From the NCBI RefSeq assembly GCF_001907675.1, contig NZ_MPNT01000018.1, positions 47,989 through 111,988 on the forward strand: a DNA stretch of 64,000 nucleotides, written 5' to 3'. The first letter of the stretch is position 1, and each line of letters starts with the position of its first letter. This DNA comes from Mycobacterium paraffinicum (lineage in GTDB: Bacteria; Actinomycetota; Actinomycetes; Mycobacteriales; Mycobacteriaceae). The notes below the pieces were generated by a model. It had not been told where the DNA came from and made no database searches. It saw only the letters and a program-made list of their open reading frames with translations. Of the stretch, positions 28,719 through 36,858 are shown in pieces. A program made the translations under genes and the position numbers.

Positions 28719-29921
28719 CCCATCTAGCAGCAACGACGCGGCGACCAGCGCCCCGTCGGTGCGGATCGTGGCGGCCGCGGCGCTCGCCCGCGCACGGGTC
28801 TCCGGAGTCAGGACGGCCTTCAGGGCGGCGGTCAGCGACCCGACGGTCGGTGCCGGGCCGCCGTGCGCGATGCCGATGCCCAGCTCCGCCACCCGGCCGG
28901 CCCAGTACGGCTGGTCGGCCCCCTGCGGCACCAACACCTGCGGCGCGCCGGCCAGCGCGGCGGTGGTCGTGGTGCCCGCGCCGCCATGGTGCACGACGGC
29001 CGCAACCCGGGGGAACAGCGCCCGGTGGTTGAGCTCACCGACGGTCAGGCAGTCGTCCCGGTCGTCTATCGGGCTCAGGCCTGACCAGCCCCGGTAGAGG
29101 ATCGCCCGCTGGCCGAGGGCACGGACGGCGTCGACGACCGCGCGGGACAGGTCGTTGGCGGCGCGCATGGGCATGCTGCCGAAGCCGACGTACACCGGTG
29201 GCGGCCCGGCGTCGAGGAACGCCGCCACGGCCGCCGGCAGGGGGCGTTCATCGGAGAGCAGCCACGCCCCCGTCTGGACCACGTCCAGACCGCCGCCCTC
29301 CGGCCACGGGCTCAGGGACGGATCCGCCGCCAGCCACGGCCGCTCGGTCAGGGCATAGTCGCGGATGTCATCCACCGGCGGCAGGCCAAACGACGCGCGG
29401 TGATCGTTGAGCGTCGCGCCGAACAGCGTGTGCATGTGCTGCGCGTCCATCTGCCACAGCACCCGGTTGTCGATCAGGCCCGGGGGCACCTGGCCGGCGT
29501 AGGTCGGGGGCAGGTGATGCGGCGACGGCAGGATCGTCGGTTGGTAGCTCACGTAGACGTAGGGGATGTCCAGGCGTTCGGCCACCGACCGCGCTCCGGC
29601 CGCCACCGGGGGGAAGCCGGTCGCCAGCAGCAGGTCGCAACCGTCGGCCGCGTCGGCCACCGTGTCGAATTGCGCGGCGACCAGCCCGTCCAAGTGCCGG
29701 CGCAGGTCGGCCTCCGACGGCCTGAGCCCGGTCGCCCACGCCCGCCACGAATCGCCGAATGGCTTCAGCGGCAGGTCGATTCCGGCGAGCAGGTCCGCGA
29801 ATTCCTGGTCCGGCGGCGCGCAGACCCGGACTTCCGCGCCGAGGGCCCGTAACTGGACTCCGAGTGCCGCCAACGGTTCGACCGCCCCGCGCGAATCGTG
29901 AGTGGACAGCAACACCCGCAT
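28707..29921 (-). CDS. GT-B glycosyltransferase, MGT/Gtf type
   Basis: A 404-residue glycosyltransferase starting MRVLLSTHDSRGAVEPLAAL, the pattern of glycopeptide- and glycopeptidolipid-type enzymes. The C-terminal donor domain carries VGFGSMPMRAAND, VAAVVHHGGAGTTTTAALAG and VLVPQGADQPYWAGRV. The HHGGAGT motif defines the family. Such genes are common in M. avium-complex bacteria, where related enzymes decorate glycopeptidolipids, but no GPL genes are nearby, so the acceptor is unknown. The 198 bases upstream up to the acyl-CoA dehydrogenase stop hold no gene I can support. Confidence 0.88.
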   Translation of the reverse strand: MRVLLSTHDSRGAVEPLAALGVQLRALGAEVRVCAPPDQEFADLLAGIDLPLKPFGDSWRAWATGLRPSEADLRRHLDGLVAAQFDTVADAADGCDLLLATGFPPVAAGARSVAERLDIPYVYVSYQPTILPSPHHLPPTYAGQVPPGLIDNRVLWQMDAQHMHTLFGATLNDHRASFGLPPVDDIRDYALTERPWLAADPSLSPWPEGGGLDVVQTGAWLLSDERPLPAAVAAFLDAGPPPVYVGFGSMPMRAANDLSRAVVDAVRALGQRAILYRGWSGLSPIDDRDDCLTVGELNHRALFPRVAAVVHHGGAGTTTTAALAGAPQVLVPQGADQPYWAGRVAELGIGIAHGGPAPTVGSLTAALKAVLTPETRARASAAAATIRTDGALVAASLLLDGLTR

Positions 29922-30119
29922 TCCGATGCTTATCACCTCCGCACGGCGCGGCCGGCCACGTCGTCGGCCACCGCGGACCGACACTGTCTCACGAAACGGC
30001 CGTCCGCCGGGCGCCCCGATCTTCCCGCGAGGAGCCCGTACCGCCGCGAATGCGGCAGCGAAGTAACCAATTTCGCCGTTCCCCGGGGGCTCGCGGGGAA
30101 AAAATCAATCCGAGCCCAA

Positions 30120-31211
30120 CTAGTTCGGCGGCAGGTCCACCAACTCCGCCAGTCGGGCGCGGTGACGGTAGGCGGTGCCGAAGATCAACTGATCGCTCTT
30201 GGCCCGCTTGAGGTACAGGTGCGCGGGATACTCCCACGTCATGCCGATGCCGCCGTGCAGCTGGACGCATTCCTCGGCCGCGTGCACGGCGACGCCGCTG
30301 CAATACGCCTGGGCCAGCGCCGCCGCGACGGCCGCGTCTTCGTCGGCGTGGGCGCAGGTGTCGGCGGCGTAACGCGCGGCCGCCGTCGCCGCGCCGACCT
30401 CGAACCACAGATCGGCCAGCCGGTGCTTGATCGCCTGGTAGGAACCGATCGCGCGGCCAAACTGCTTGCGCTGCTTGGCATAATCCAGCGTGGTCTGCAA
30501 GCACCACTGGGCGACCCCGAGTTGCTCGGACGCCAGTAGCGCCGCCCCCGTCCGCAGCGCTTCGGCGACCGGCCCGTCCGCGGGCCCGACGCGTGACGAG
30601 TTCACCGCCGAAAGGCTCACGTCGGCAAGGGGTCTCGTCATGTCCAACGCCAGCAGGGGCGACACCTCCACCCCCGCCGCGGTGCGCGAGACGGTGTGCA
30701 GCTCGGCCCCGTGCGGGCCGGCGACCGGCACCACCAGCACGTCGGCCTCGGCGGCTCCGGCCACGCTGGTGACGGATCCGCTCAGCCCGTCGGCGCCGCT
30801 GGTGACCAGCCCGATCGAATCGCCTGGCGCGGTGGACAGCGGCACCGCCAACGCGGCGGTCAGCTCGCCCCGCGCCAGCGCGGACACGGACTCGGTGTCG
30901 CCGGCGCGCAACAGGGCGACGGTGGCCAGCACCGCGCTGGACAAGAACGGTACCGGCGCGACGGCACGGCCGATCTCCTCCATGACGACCGCGGCCTCCC
31001 GGGCAGACGCGCCGGCCCCGCCGAGGGATTCGGGCACCAGCAGTCCGGCCACCCCGAGCTCGGCGGCCAGTGTGCGCCAAAGGGGCGAAAAGTCTTGCGG
31101 CTCAGGGCCATAGGCCCGTGTCACCGATTCGGGTGGGCACCGGTCGGCGAACAGGCTACGGACGCTGTCCCGCAACGCCTCCTCGGTATCGGAGTAGAGC
31201 AGGTCAGTCAC
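30120..31211 (-). CDS. Acyl-CoA dehydrogenase family protein, probable non-catalytic partner subunit
   Basis: A 363-residue FadE-type protein. The C-terminal helical domain is conserved (YAKQRKQFGRAIGSYQAIKH and ECVQLHGGIGMTWEYPAHLY). The N-terminal and beta domains are divergent and lack the clear flavin and substrate motifs of its neighbour. It starts with GTG overlapping the stop of the second dehydrogenase (GTGA). Pairs of this kind form alpha2-beta2 acyl-CoA dehydrogenases in mycobacteria, for example on steroid side-chain CoA esters. A heteromeric enzyme is therefore the most likely product; the substrate is unknown. Confidence 0.85.
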   Translation of the reverse strand: MTDLLYSDTEEALRDSVRSLFADRCPPESVTRAYGPEPQDFSPLWRTLAAELGVAGLLVPESLGGAGASAREAAVVMEEIGRAVAPVPFLSSAVLATVALLRAGDTESVSALARGELTAALAVPLSTAPGDSIGLVTSGADGLSGSVTSVAGAAEADVLVVPVAGPHGAELHTVSRTAAGVEVSPLLALDMTRPLADVSLSAVNSSRVGPADGPVAEALRTGAALLASEQLGVAQWCLQTTLDYAKQRKQFGRAIGSYQAIKHRLADLWFEVGAATAAARYAADTCAHADEDAAVAAALAQAYCSGVAVHAAEECVQLHGGIGMTWEYPAHLYLKRAKSDQLIFGTAYRHRARLAELVDLPPN

Positions 31212-32401
31212 CGGTCCAGGTCCTTCCACGGTCTGTCCTTATCCACGCGATGCTCGCCCGGCAGGCCGAGGATCCGCTCGGAGATGGTGTTGCGCAACAC
31301 CTCCGACGTGCCGCCCTCGATGGAGTTGCCGCGAGCCCGCAGGTAGCGATATCCCGGCCCGCGACCGACCAGGTCAACCGTTTCCGGTCGGCGCATGGTC
31401 CAGTCGTCGTAGCGCAGCCCGGCTTCACCGTGCAGTTCGATTTCGAACCCCGAGATCGCCTGGGCCAGGCGGGCGAAGGCCACCTTCATGCCCGCCCCCT
31501 CCGGTCCGGGTTGACCCACGCTCGCCTGCTGGCGCAGTCGTGCACCTGCGAGCCGCAGAACCTCCGCGTCGACCCACAACCGCATCAACTCGTCGTGCAT
31601 GGCGGGCTCGCGCACCGCCGGCTCGGTTCGCCACGCGTTGGTGACCTTGCCGATGTGGCCGCCCTCCCGCGGCGTTCCGGCGCGGGTGCCGATGGCGACT
31701 CGCTCGTTGTTGAGGGTGGTGGTCGCGACGCGCCAGCCGCCGCCCTCCGGACCCAGCCGATTGGCGTCGGGCACCCGGACGTCGGTGAGGAACACCTCGT
31801 TGAATTCCGCCTCGCCGGTGATCTGCCGCAGCGGGCGGATCTCGACACCGGGTTGCGTCATGTCGCACAGGAAGTACGTCAGGCCGGCGTGTTTGGGCAC
31901 CGCCGGGTCGGTGCGCGCGACCAGGATGGCCATGGTCGCGTGCTGTGCCTGCGACGTCCACACCTTCTGCCCGTTGACAATCCAATCGTCCCCGTCGCGG
32001 ACCGCCCGTGTGGACACGCCCGCCAGGTCCGAACCGGCGCCGGGCTCGCTGAACAACTGGCAGTAGATCTGTTCGCCCGTGAACAACGGGCGCAGGAACT
32101 TTCGCTTCTGCTCGTCGGTCCCGAACGCCGCGATCGTCGGCGCCGCCATGCCCATGCCGATGTAGTTCTTGGCGGTGCCGCCCACCGGCGCACCCGCGGC
32201 GGCGAGCTCGGCGTCGACGAGTTCCTGGGCCTTGCGCGGCAGGCCCAGCCCGCCGAAGCCCTGCGGCAGGTGCACCCATGCCAGGCCCGCGTCGTACTGT
32301 GCGCCGAGGAATTCCGGTGGGTCGGTGGTGACCGGATCGTGCTCGTCGAGCAGCGCATGCACCCGCGCCTTCAGGTCCACCGCCACATCTTCGGTGGTCA
32401 T
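31208..32401 (-). CDS. Acyl-CoA dehydrogenase (FadE)
   Basis: A 397-residue flavin-dependent acyl-CoA dehydrogenase. The FAD/substrate segment is YCQLFSEPGAGSDLAGVSTR followed by WIVNGQKVWTSQAQHATMAI, and the C-terminal GNSIEGGTSEVLRNTISERI is characteristic of the mycobacterial FadE subgroup with the catalytic-type GTSE. It is followed by the partner subunit with a four-base overlap, and the upstream SDR stop lies two bases before the ATG. The three genes form one operon for beta-oxidation of an unidentified acyl-CoA. Confidence 0.92.
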   Translation of the reverse strand: MTTEDVAVDLKARVHALLDEHDPVTTDPPEFLGAQYDAGLAWVHLPQGFGGLGLPRKAQELVDAELAAAGAPVGGTAKNYIGMGMAAPTIAAFGTDEQKRKFLRPLFTGEQIYCQLFSEPGAGSDLAGVSTRAVRDGDDWIVNGQKVWTSQAQHATMAILVARTDPAVPKHAGLTYFLCDMTQPGVEIRPLRQITGEAEFNEVFLTDVRVPDANRLGPEGGGWRVATTTLNNERVAIGTRAGTPREGGHIGKVTNAWRTEPAVREPAMHDELMRLWVDAEVLRLAGARLRQQASVGQPGPEGAGMKVAFARLAQAISGFEIELHGEAGLRYDDWTMRRPETVDLVGRGPGYRYLRARGNSIEGGTSEVLRNTISERILGLPGEHRVDKDRPWKDLDR

Positions 32402-32403
32402 GG

Positions 32404-33180
32404 CTAACCCTGCGACCGGGTCTGAAAGCCTTGTGCGGCACCCAGGACCTGGCCACCGTCGATCACCATCGTTTCACCGGTGATCCAGCTCGCGGCATCC
32501 GACACCAGGAAGGCCACGGCGCCGGCGACGTCGGCGGGCTCGCCGATGCGTCCGAGCGCGACCGAGGACGCCAGCAAATCCTCGTCGTCCTTCCACAACG
32601 CCTCGGCGAGCCGGGTGCGCACCACCCCCGGGGCGATGGCGTTGACGCGGATGCGGGGCGAAAGTTCCAGCGCCAGTTGCTTGGTGACGTGGATCAGCGC
32701 GGCCTTGGTGGCGTTGTACATGCCCATGGCAGGCGATTGGTGCAGTCCGCCGATGGAAGCGGTGTTGACGATCGCGCCGCCGTGCTCGCCCATCCAGGCT
32801 CTGACGACCTGCGAGGTCCACAGCAGCGGCGCCCAGAGGTTGACGTCGAAGATCTTGGTGAAGCGGGCGTGATCCTGGTCGATCAGCGGACCGTATGCGG
32901 GGTTGGTGCCCGCGTTGTTGATCAGGATGTCCACGCTGCCGAAGCGCTCGCACGTGAAGTCCACGCAGCGCCGCGCGGCGTCTTCGTCGACGGCGTGCGC
33001 GCCGACACCGAGGGCGTTGCCGTCCACCTGCGCGGCAGCCTGGTCGGCGGCCTCCTGCTTGCGGGCGGTGAGCACCACGTTGGCTCCAGCGGCGGCGAGC
33101 TGCTGGGCGATCGCGAGCCCGATTCCGCGCGAGGCGCCGGTGATGATCGCGGTTCGGCCGGTCAGGTCCTGTGAGGTCAT
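32404..33180 (-). CDS. Short-chain dehydrogenase/reductase (Rv2766c, FabG5-like)
   Basis: A 258-residue classical SDR: NAD(P) motif TGASRGIG at the N-terminus, NNAG after the fourth strand, active-site Ser in NTASIGG and Tyr-Lys in MYNATKAAL, and the C-terminal SWITGETMVIDGG. It corresponds to Rv2766c, annotated as FabG5, a 3-oxoacyl-ACP reductase. Co-location with two acyl-CoA dehydrogenases suggests it acts as a 3-hydroxyacyl-CoA dehydrogenase or a related step of the same pathway; that is inference. Confidence 0.9.
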   Translation of the reverse strand: MTSQDLTGRTAIITGASRGIGLAIAQQLAAAGANVVLTARKQEAADQAAAQVDGNALGVGAHAVDEDAARRCVDFTCERFGSVDILINNAGTNPAYGPLIDQDHARFTKIFDVNLWAPLLWTSQVVRAWMGEHGGAIVNTASIGGLHQSPAMGMYNATKAALIHVTKQLALELSPRIRVNAIAPGVVRTRLAEALWKDDEDLLASSVALGRIGEPADVAGAVAFLVSDAASWITGETMVIDGGQVLGAAQGFQTRSQG

Positions 33181-33270
33181 CGTGGTGCGCCTTCCGTCCC
33201 GCGAGAGCCAACGGTTTGCCGCTCGCTACTTGGATGTTTTACACGTGTGCGTGCGTGGTATGCGACCGGC

Positions 33271-33618
33271 ATGTTCTCGAAATTAACCCTCACGAAAAGA
33301 CTGGTGGTGGGCGGGGCTGCGGCCGCCGCCATCGCCATTGCTCCGATCGCCATAACCGATTCTCTTGCTTCCGCGCCCGCGCCGTCCGCGGCACCCACGC
33401 ACGTGGTGTTCAAGGACGACCCGGGCGGTGGCGGCTGCGACGCCAACGGCAACTGCGGTTCGGGCGGCCAGTTCAACGGCCCCGGCGGCGGTCCCGGCGG
33501 CCAGGGCTGCGTCCCGGGCGTCGGCTGCGGCTCGGGCGGCCAGAACGCGGGGCCCGGCGGGATTCCGGGCGGCCAGGGCTGCCTGCCCGGCGTCGGCTGC
33601 GGTTCCGGCCACGCCTGA
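33271..33618 (+). CDS. Small secreted Gly/Cys-rich repeat protein
   Basis: A 115-residue protein from the ATG at 33271; a GTG at 33247 is a longer alternative. A Lys-containing N-terminus and an Ala/Ile hydrophobic stretch form a signal peptide or anchor. The mature part is Gly-rich with six cysteines and an internal repeat: GGQGCVPGVGCGSG recurs as GGQGCLPGVGCGSG, preceded by a variant CDANGNCGSGGQ. I do not recognise a named family. It is convergent with the acyl-CoA carboxylase gene, the two stop codons abutting as TGATCA. The regular CxxxxxC spacing could hold disulphides or bind metal. Confidence 0.7.
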   Translation: MFSKLTLTKRLVVGGAAAAAIAIAPIAITDSLASAPAPSAAPTHVVFKDDPGGGGCDANGNCGSGGQFNGPGGGPGGQGCVPGVGCGSGGQNAGPGGIPGGQGCLPGVGCGSGHA

Positions 33619-36600
33619 TCACCTCGATCCCGACGGCTCCCGGAGCCTGGCAATCCAGACCCGGGAGTCCGCGGGATCGATGACGTCGTCGAGTTCGAAT
33701 GTGGTGGCCGCGCGCAGCGCCTTGCCGTGCTCGTAGGCCGCGGCCACCAACTTGTCGAACAACTCCTGGCGTTTGACAGGGTCGCCCTCGGCGGCCAGCT
33801 CCTTGCTGAACCCGAGGCGGACGGCGCCCTCCAGGCCCATCCCGCCGATCTCGCCGGTGGGCCAGGCGACGGTGAATTGCGGTGCCCGGAAGGATCCGCC
33901 GGCCATCGCCATCGCGCCGAGCCCGTATGCCTTGCGCAGGATGACCATGCCGACCGGCACGGTCAGCCGCGCGCCCAGGACGAACATCCGCCCGAACCGC
34001 CGGACCGCCGCGTCCTTCTCGGCGTCGGGCCCGACCATGAAGCCCGGCGTGTCGCAGAGCGAAATCACCGGCAGCCGAAACGATTCGCACAGGGCCAGGA
34101 AGTCGCCGGCCTTGTCGGCCGCCTCGGCATCGATGGCGCCGCCGAGGTGGTGCGTGCTGTTCGCGATCAGACCGTAGGCCGCCCCCTCGACGCGGACCAG
34201 CGCGGTGACGATGCCGACCCCGTAGTCGGGCCGCAGCTCCAGCATGGAACCGGTATCGACGATCGCCTCGATCGCCCGGTGTACGTCATAGGCGCGTAAC
34301 CGGTTCTGCGGTACCACATGCCGGGCCAGCCGCGGGTCGGGCGCCGCCCATTCATCTACTGCGCCTTGGAAATAGGACAGATACTGCTTGGCCAGCGAAA
34401 CCGCGTGCGCCTCGTCGCGGGCGACCAGGCTCACCACGCCGTTGCGCCGCTGCACACCGATCGGGCCGATCGCCTCCGGCGGGTACACGCCGAGGCCGCC
34501 GCCCTCGATCATGGCCGGCCCGCCCATCCCGATGTTGGCGTCCGGCGTCGCGATGATGACATCGCACACGCCGGCCAGCGCGGCGTTGCCGGCGAAACAC
34601 CGGCCCGAGACGATGGATATCAGCGGCACCAGGCCACTCAGACCGGCCAGCATCCGGAAGGTCGGCACGTCCAGCCCGGCCGCGCCGCCGGCGTCGGTGT
34701 CTCCCGGCCGCCCACCGCCGCCCTCGGCGAACAGCACCACCGGCAGGCGTTTACGGGCGGCCAGGTCAAACGCGCGGTCGGTCTTGGCGTGGTTGCGCAT
34801 GCCCTGCGTGCCCGCCAGGACGGTGTAGTCATAGGACACCACGACGGCCTCGGCCGCCGCTCGCTCGAAGCGGTCCGCGCCGATCGTGGCCAGCCCGGCG
34901 ACCAGGCCGTCGGCCGGCGTGTTGGCGATGAGGTCGTCTTCCGAGCGCCGACTGCGCTGTGCGGCAATGGCCAGCGCGCCGTACTCGATGAAGCTGCCCG
35001 GGTCGATCAGATCGGCGATGTTCTCTCGCGCGGTGCGACGGCCTTGCTTGTGCCGCTTGGCAACCGCGGCCTCGCGGCCCTCGTCGAGGGTGAACAGACG
35101 CCGTCGGCGCACCTCGTCGAGGTCGCCGCGCGGCCGGTCGAGATCCGCTGTGTCACTCGCGGCGCCGCCGCCCGCTCCGCCTCCGGTGCGGGCGAAGACC
35201 AGCAGCGGGTCACCCGTCCCGACGATCTGCCCGGGCACCACCAGAACCCGCACGGTCCGCAGCGCGTCAGGCGCGGCGAGCACGTGCTGCATCTTCATCG
35301 CTTCGAGGACGACGAGCTGGCTGCCCGCGCCGAAGTCGGCGCCCTCGGGGACCACCTCGATGACGGTGCCCGCCAACTGCGCGCGCAGCACGTCCTCACC
35401 CGGATACAGTTCGACCGGCGCGGCAGGCACCTCGTGCCGGTGCGACGCAGTGGCCGCGGCGAGCTCGGGCAGCGTCTCGTCGAGGAAATCCGTGGTGACC
35501 CAGCCGGATTCGACCTGCGGGTGGGACAGCAGCTCGCGCAGGAAGTCTATGTTGGTGCGGACGCCCTCGATGCCGAACTCCGTGAGGGCGGTACGGGCCT
35601 TGCGCAGCGCCGCCTGCGGCGACGACCGGTGCACGTGGGCGACGACCTTCGCCAGCAGTGAGTCGTAGTGCGGGTTGACGACCAATCCGGCCCGGCCGTA
35701 GGTGTCCACGCGGATGCCCGGCCCGCTCGGCGGCGAGAACACGCTGATGGTGCCGGCCGCGGGCACGACCGACAAGTCCGGGGTGAGGGTCTCCATGTTC
35801 ACCCTGGCCTGAATCGCGATGCCGCGGTGCGCGGCGGGCTCGCCCATGACCTCGTTGCCGTCGGAGGCGATTCCCGCCGGTAGGCCGAGCTGGTAGAAGG
35901 AGGCGCCCCCGGCGATCGCCAGCTGGACGGCGACCAGGTCGAATCCGGTCGTCTCCTCGGTGACGGTGTGCTCGACCTGAATTCTCGGGTTGACCTCGAG
36001 GAACACGAACTCCTCACCGGCCACCAGGAATTCGACCGTGGCCAGTCCGCGCAGCCCGACCCGCGCGCACAACCGGACCGCCGCCCGGTGCAGATCATGC
36101 CGCATCGCGTCGGAAAGCCCTTGGGCGGGGGCGATTTCGACGAGTTTCTGGTAACGCCGCTGGATGCTGCAGTCGCGGTCGCCGAGCGCGAGCGCGCGCG
36201 TTTGGTGCCCCGCCGGCGCGGCGACCACCTGCACCTCGATGTGCCGCGCGCCGTCGAGGCGCGCCTCGGCGAACAGCGCCGGATCCCCGAAGCCCAGTCG
36301 CGCCTCCGCGGCGCACTGTTGGTACGCGGCGCCGATCTCGTCGGCGCTGCGCACCGTGCGCATGCCCCGGCCGCCCCCGCCGGCGAGCGCCTTGATCATG
36401 ACGGCGCCGCCCCGGTCCGCGAAGAACGCCTCGACGTCCGCGACGGTGCTCGGCCCGTCGGTCGCCGGCAACACCGGCACCCCGGCGGCGACGGCCGCGC
36501 GGCGGGCGGCCGACTTGTGGCCCACCAGTTCGAGCACGTCGGCGTCCGGTCCGACGAACGTGTGACCGGCACCGGCGCAGGCCCGCGCGAATTCGGCGTT

Positions 36601-36858
36601 CTCGCTGAGGAACCCGTAACCCGGGTGGATCAACTCGGCGCCCGAGCTTTTCGCGGCGGCCAGCACGGCCGGCTGGTCCAGGTAGGCCCGCGGCCCGGCG
36701 CCCGGCAGGCCAACCGCTTCGTCGGCCGCGTGCACGTGCGGGCTCTCGGCGTCGTCCTCGGCGTAGACCGCGACCGTTCGCATGCCCAATTCGACTGCGG
36801 TGCGGACGATTCGGAGTGCGATCTCGCCGCGGTTGGCGACCAGCACGGTCGCGCTCAT
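33619..36858 (-). CDS. Single-chain long-chain acyl-CoA carboxylase (biotin carboxylase-BCCP-carboxyltransferase fusion)
   Basis: A 1079-residue enzyme carrying all parts of a biotin carboxylase in one chain. Residues 1-450 are the biotin carboxylase with the ATP-grasp loop KALAGGGGRGM. Residues 485-565 hold the carrier domain with biotinyl lysine K522 in EAMKM. From about residue 600 come the two carboxyltransferase halves (AEGGGGRPG, DTPGFMVGPDAEK). This architecture matches the LCC described from M. avium subsp. paratuberculosis, which carboxylates long-chain acyl-CoAs; M. tuberculosis uses separate Acc subunits. The start overlaps the fadD stop by ATGA, so ligase and carboxylase are coupled. 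Confidence 0.93.
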   Translation of the reverse strand: MSATVLVANRGEIALRIVRTAVELGMRTVAVYAEDDAESPHVHAADEAVGLPGAGPRAYLDQPAVLAAAKSSGAELIHPGYGFLSENAEFARACAGAGHTFVGPDADVLELVGHKSAARRAAVAAGVPVLPATDGPSTVADVEAFFADRGGAVMIKALAGGGGRGMRTVRSADEIGAAYQQCAAEARLGFGDPALFAEARLDGARHIEVQVVAAPAGHQTRALALGDRDCSIQRRYQKLVEIAPAQGLSDAMRHDLHRAAVRLCARVGLRGLATVEFLVAGEEFVFLEVNPRIQVEHTVTEETTGFDLVAVQLAIAGGASFYQLGLPAGIASDGNEVMGEPAAHRGIAIQARVNMETLTPDLSVVPAAGTISVFSPPSGPGIRVDTYGRAGLVVNPHYDSLLAKVVAHVHRSSPQAALRKARTALTEFGIEGVRTNIDFLRELLSHPQVESGWVTTDFLDETLPELAAATASHRHEVPAAPVELYPGEDVLRAQLAGTVIEVVPEGADFGAGSQLVVLEAMKMQHVLAAPDALRTVRVLVVPGQIVGTGDPLLVFARTGGGAGGGAASDTADLDRPRGDLDEVRRRRLFTLDEGREAAVAKRHKQGRRTARENIADLIDPGSFIEYGALAIAAQRSRRSEDDLIANTPADGLVAGLATIGADRFERAAAEAVVVSYDYTVLAGTQGMRNHAKTDRAFDLAARKRLPVVLFAEGGGGRPGDTDAGGAAGLDVPTFRMLAGLSGLVPLISIVSGRCFAGNAALAGVCDVIIATPDANIGMGGPAMIEGGGLGVYPPEAIGPIGVQRRNGVVSLVARDEAHAVSLAKQYLSYFQGAVDEWAAPDPRLARHVVPQNRLRAYDVHRAIEAIVDTGSMLELRPDYGVGIVTALVRVEGAAYGLIANSTHHLGGAIDAEAADKAGDFLALCESFRLPVISLCDTPGFMVGPDAEKDAAVRRFGRMFVLGARLTVPVGMVILRKAYGLGAMAMAGGSFRAPQFTVAWPTGEIGGMGLEGAVRLGFSKELAAEGDPVKRQELFDKLVAAAYEHGKALRAATTFELDDVIDPADSRVWIARLREPSGSR

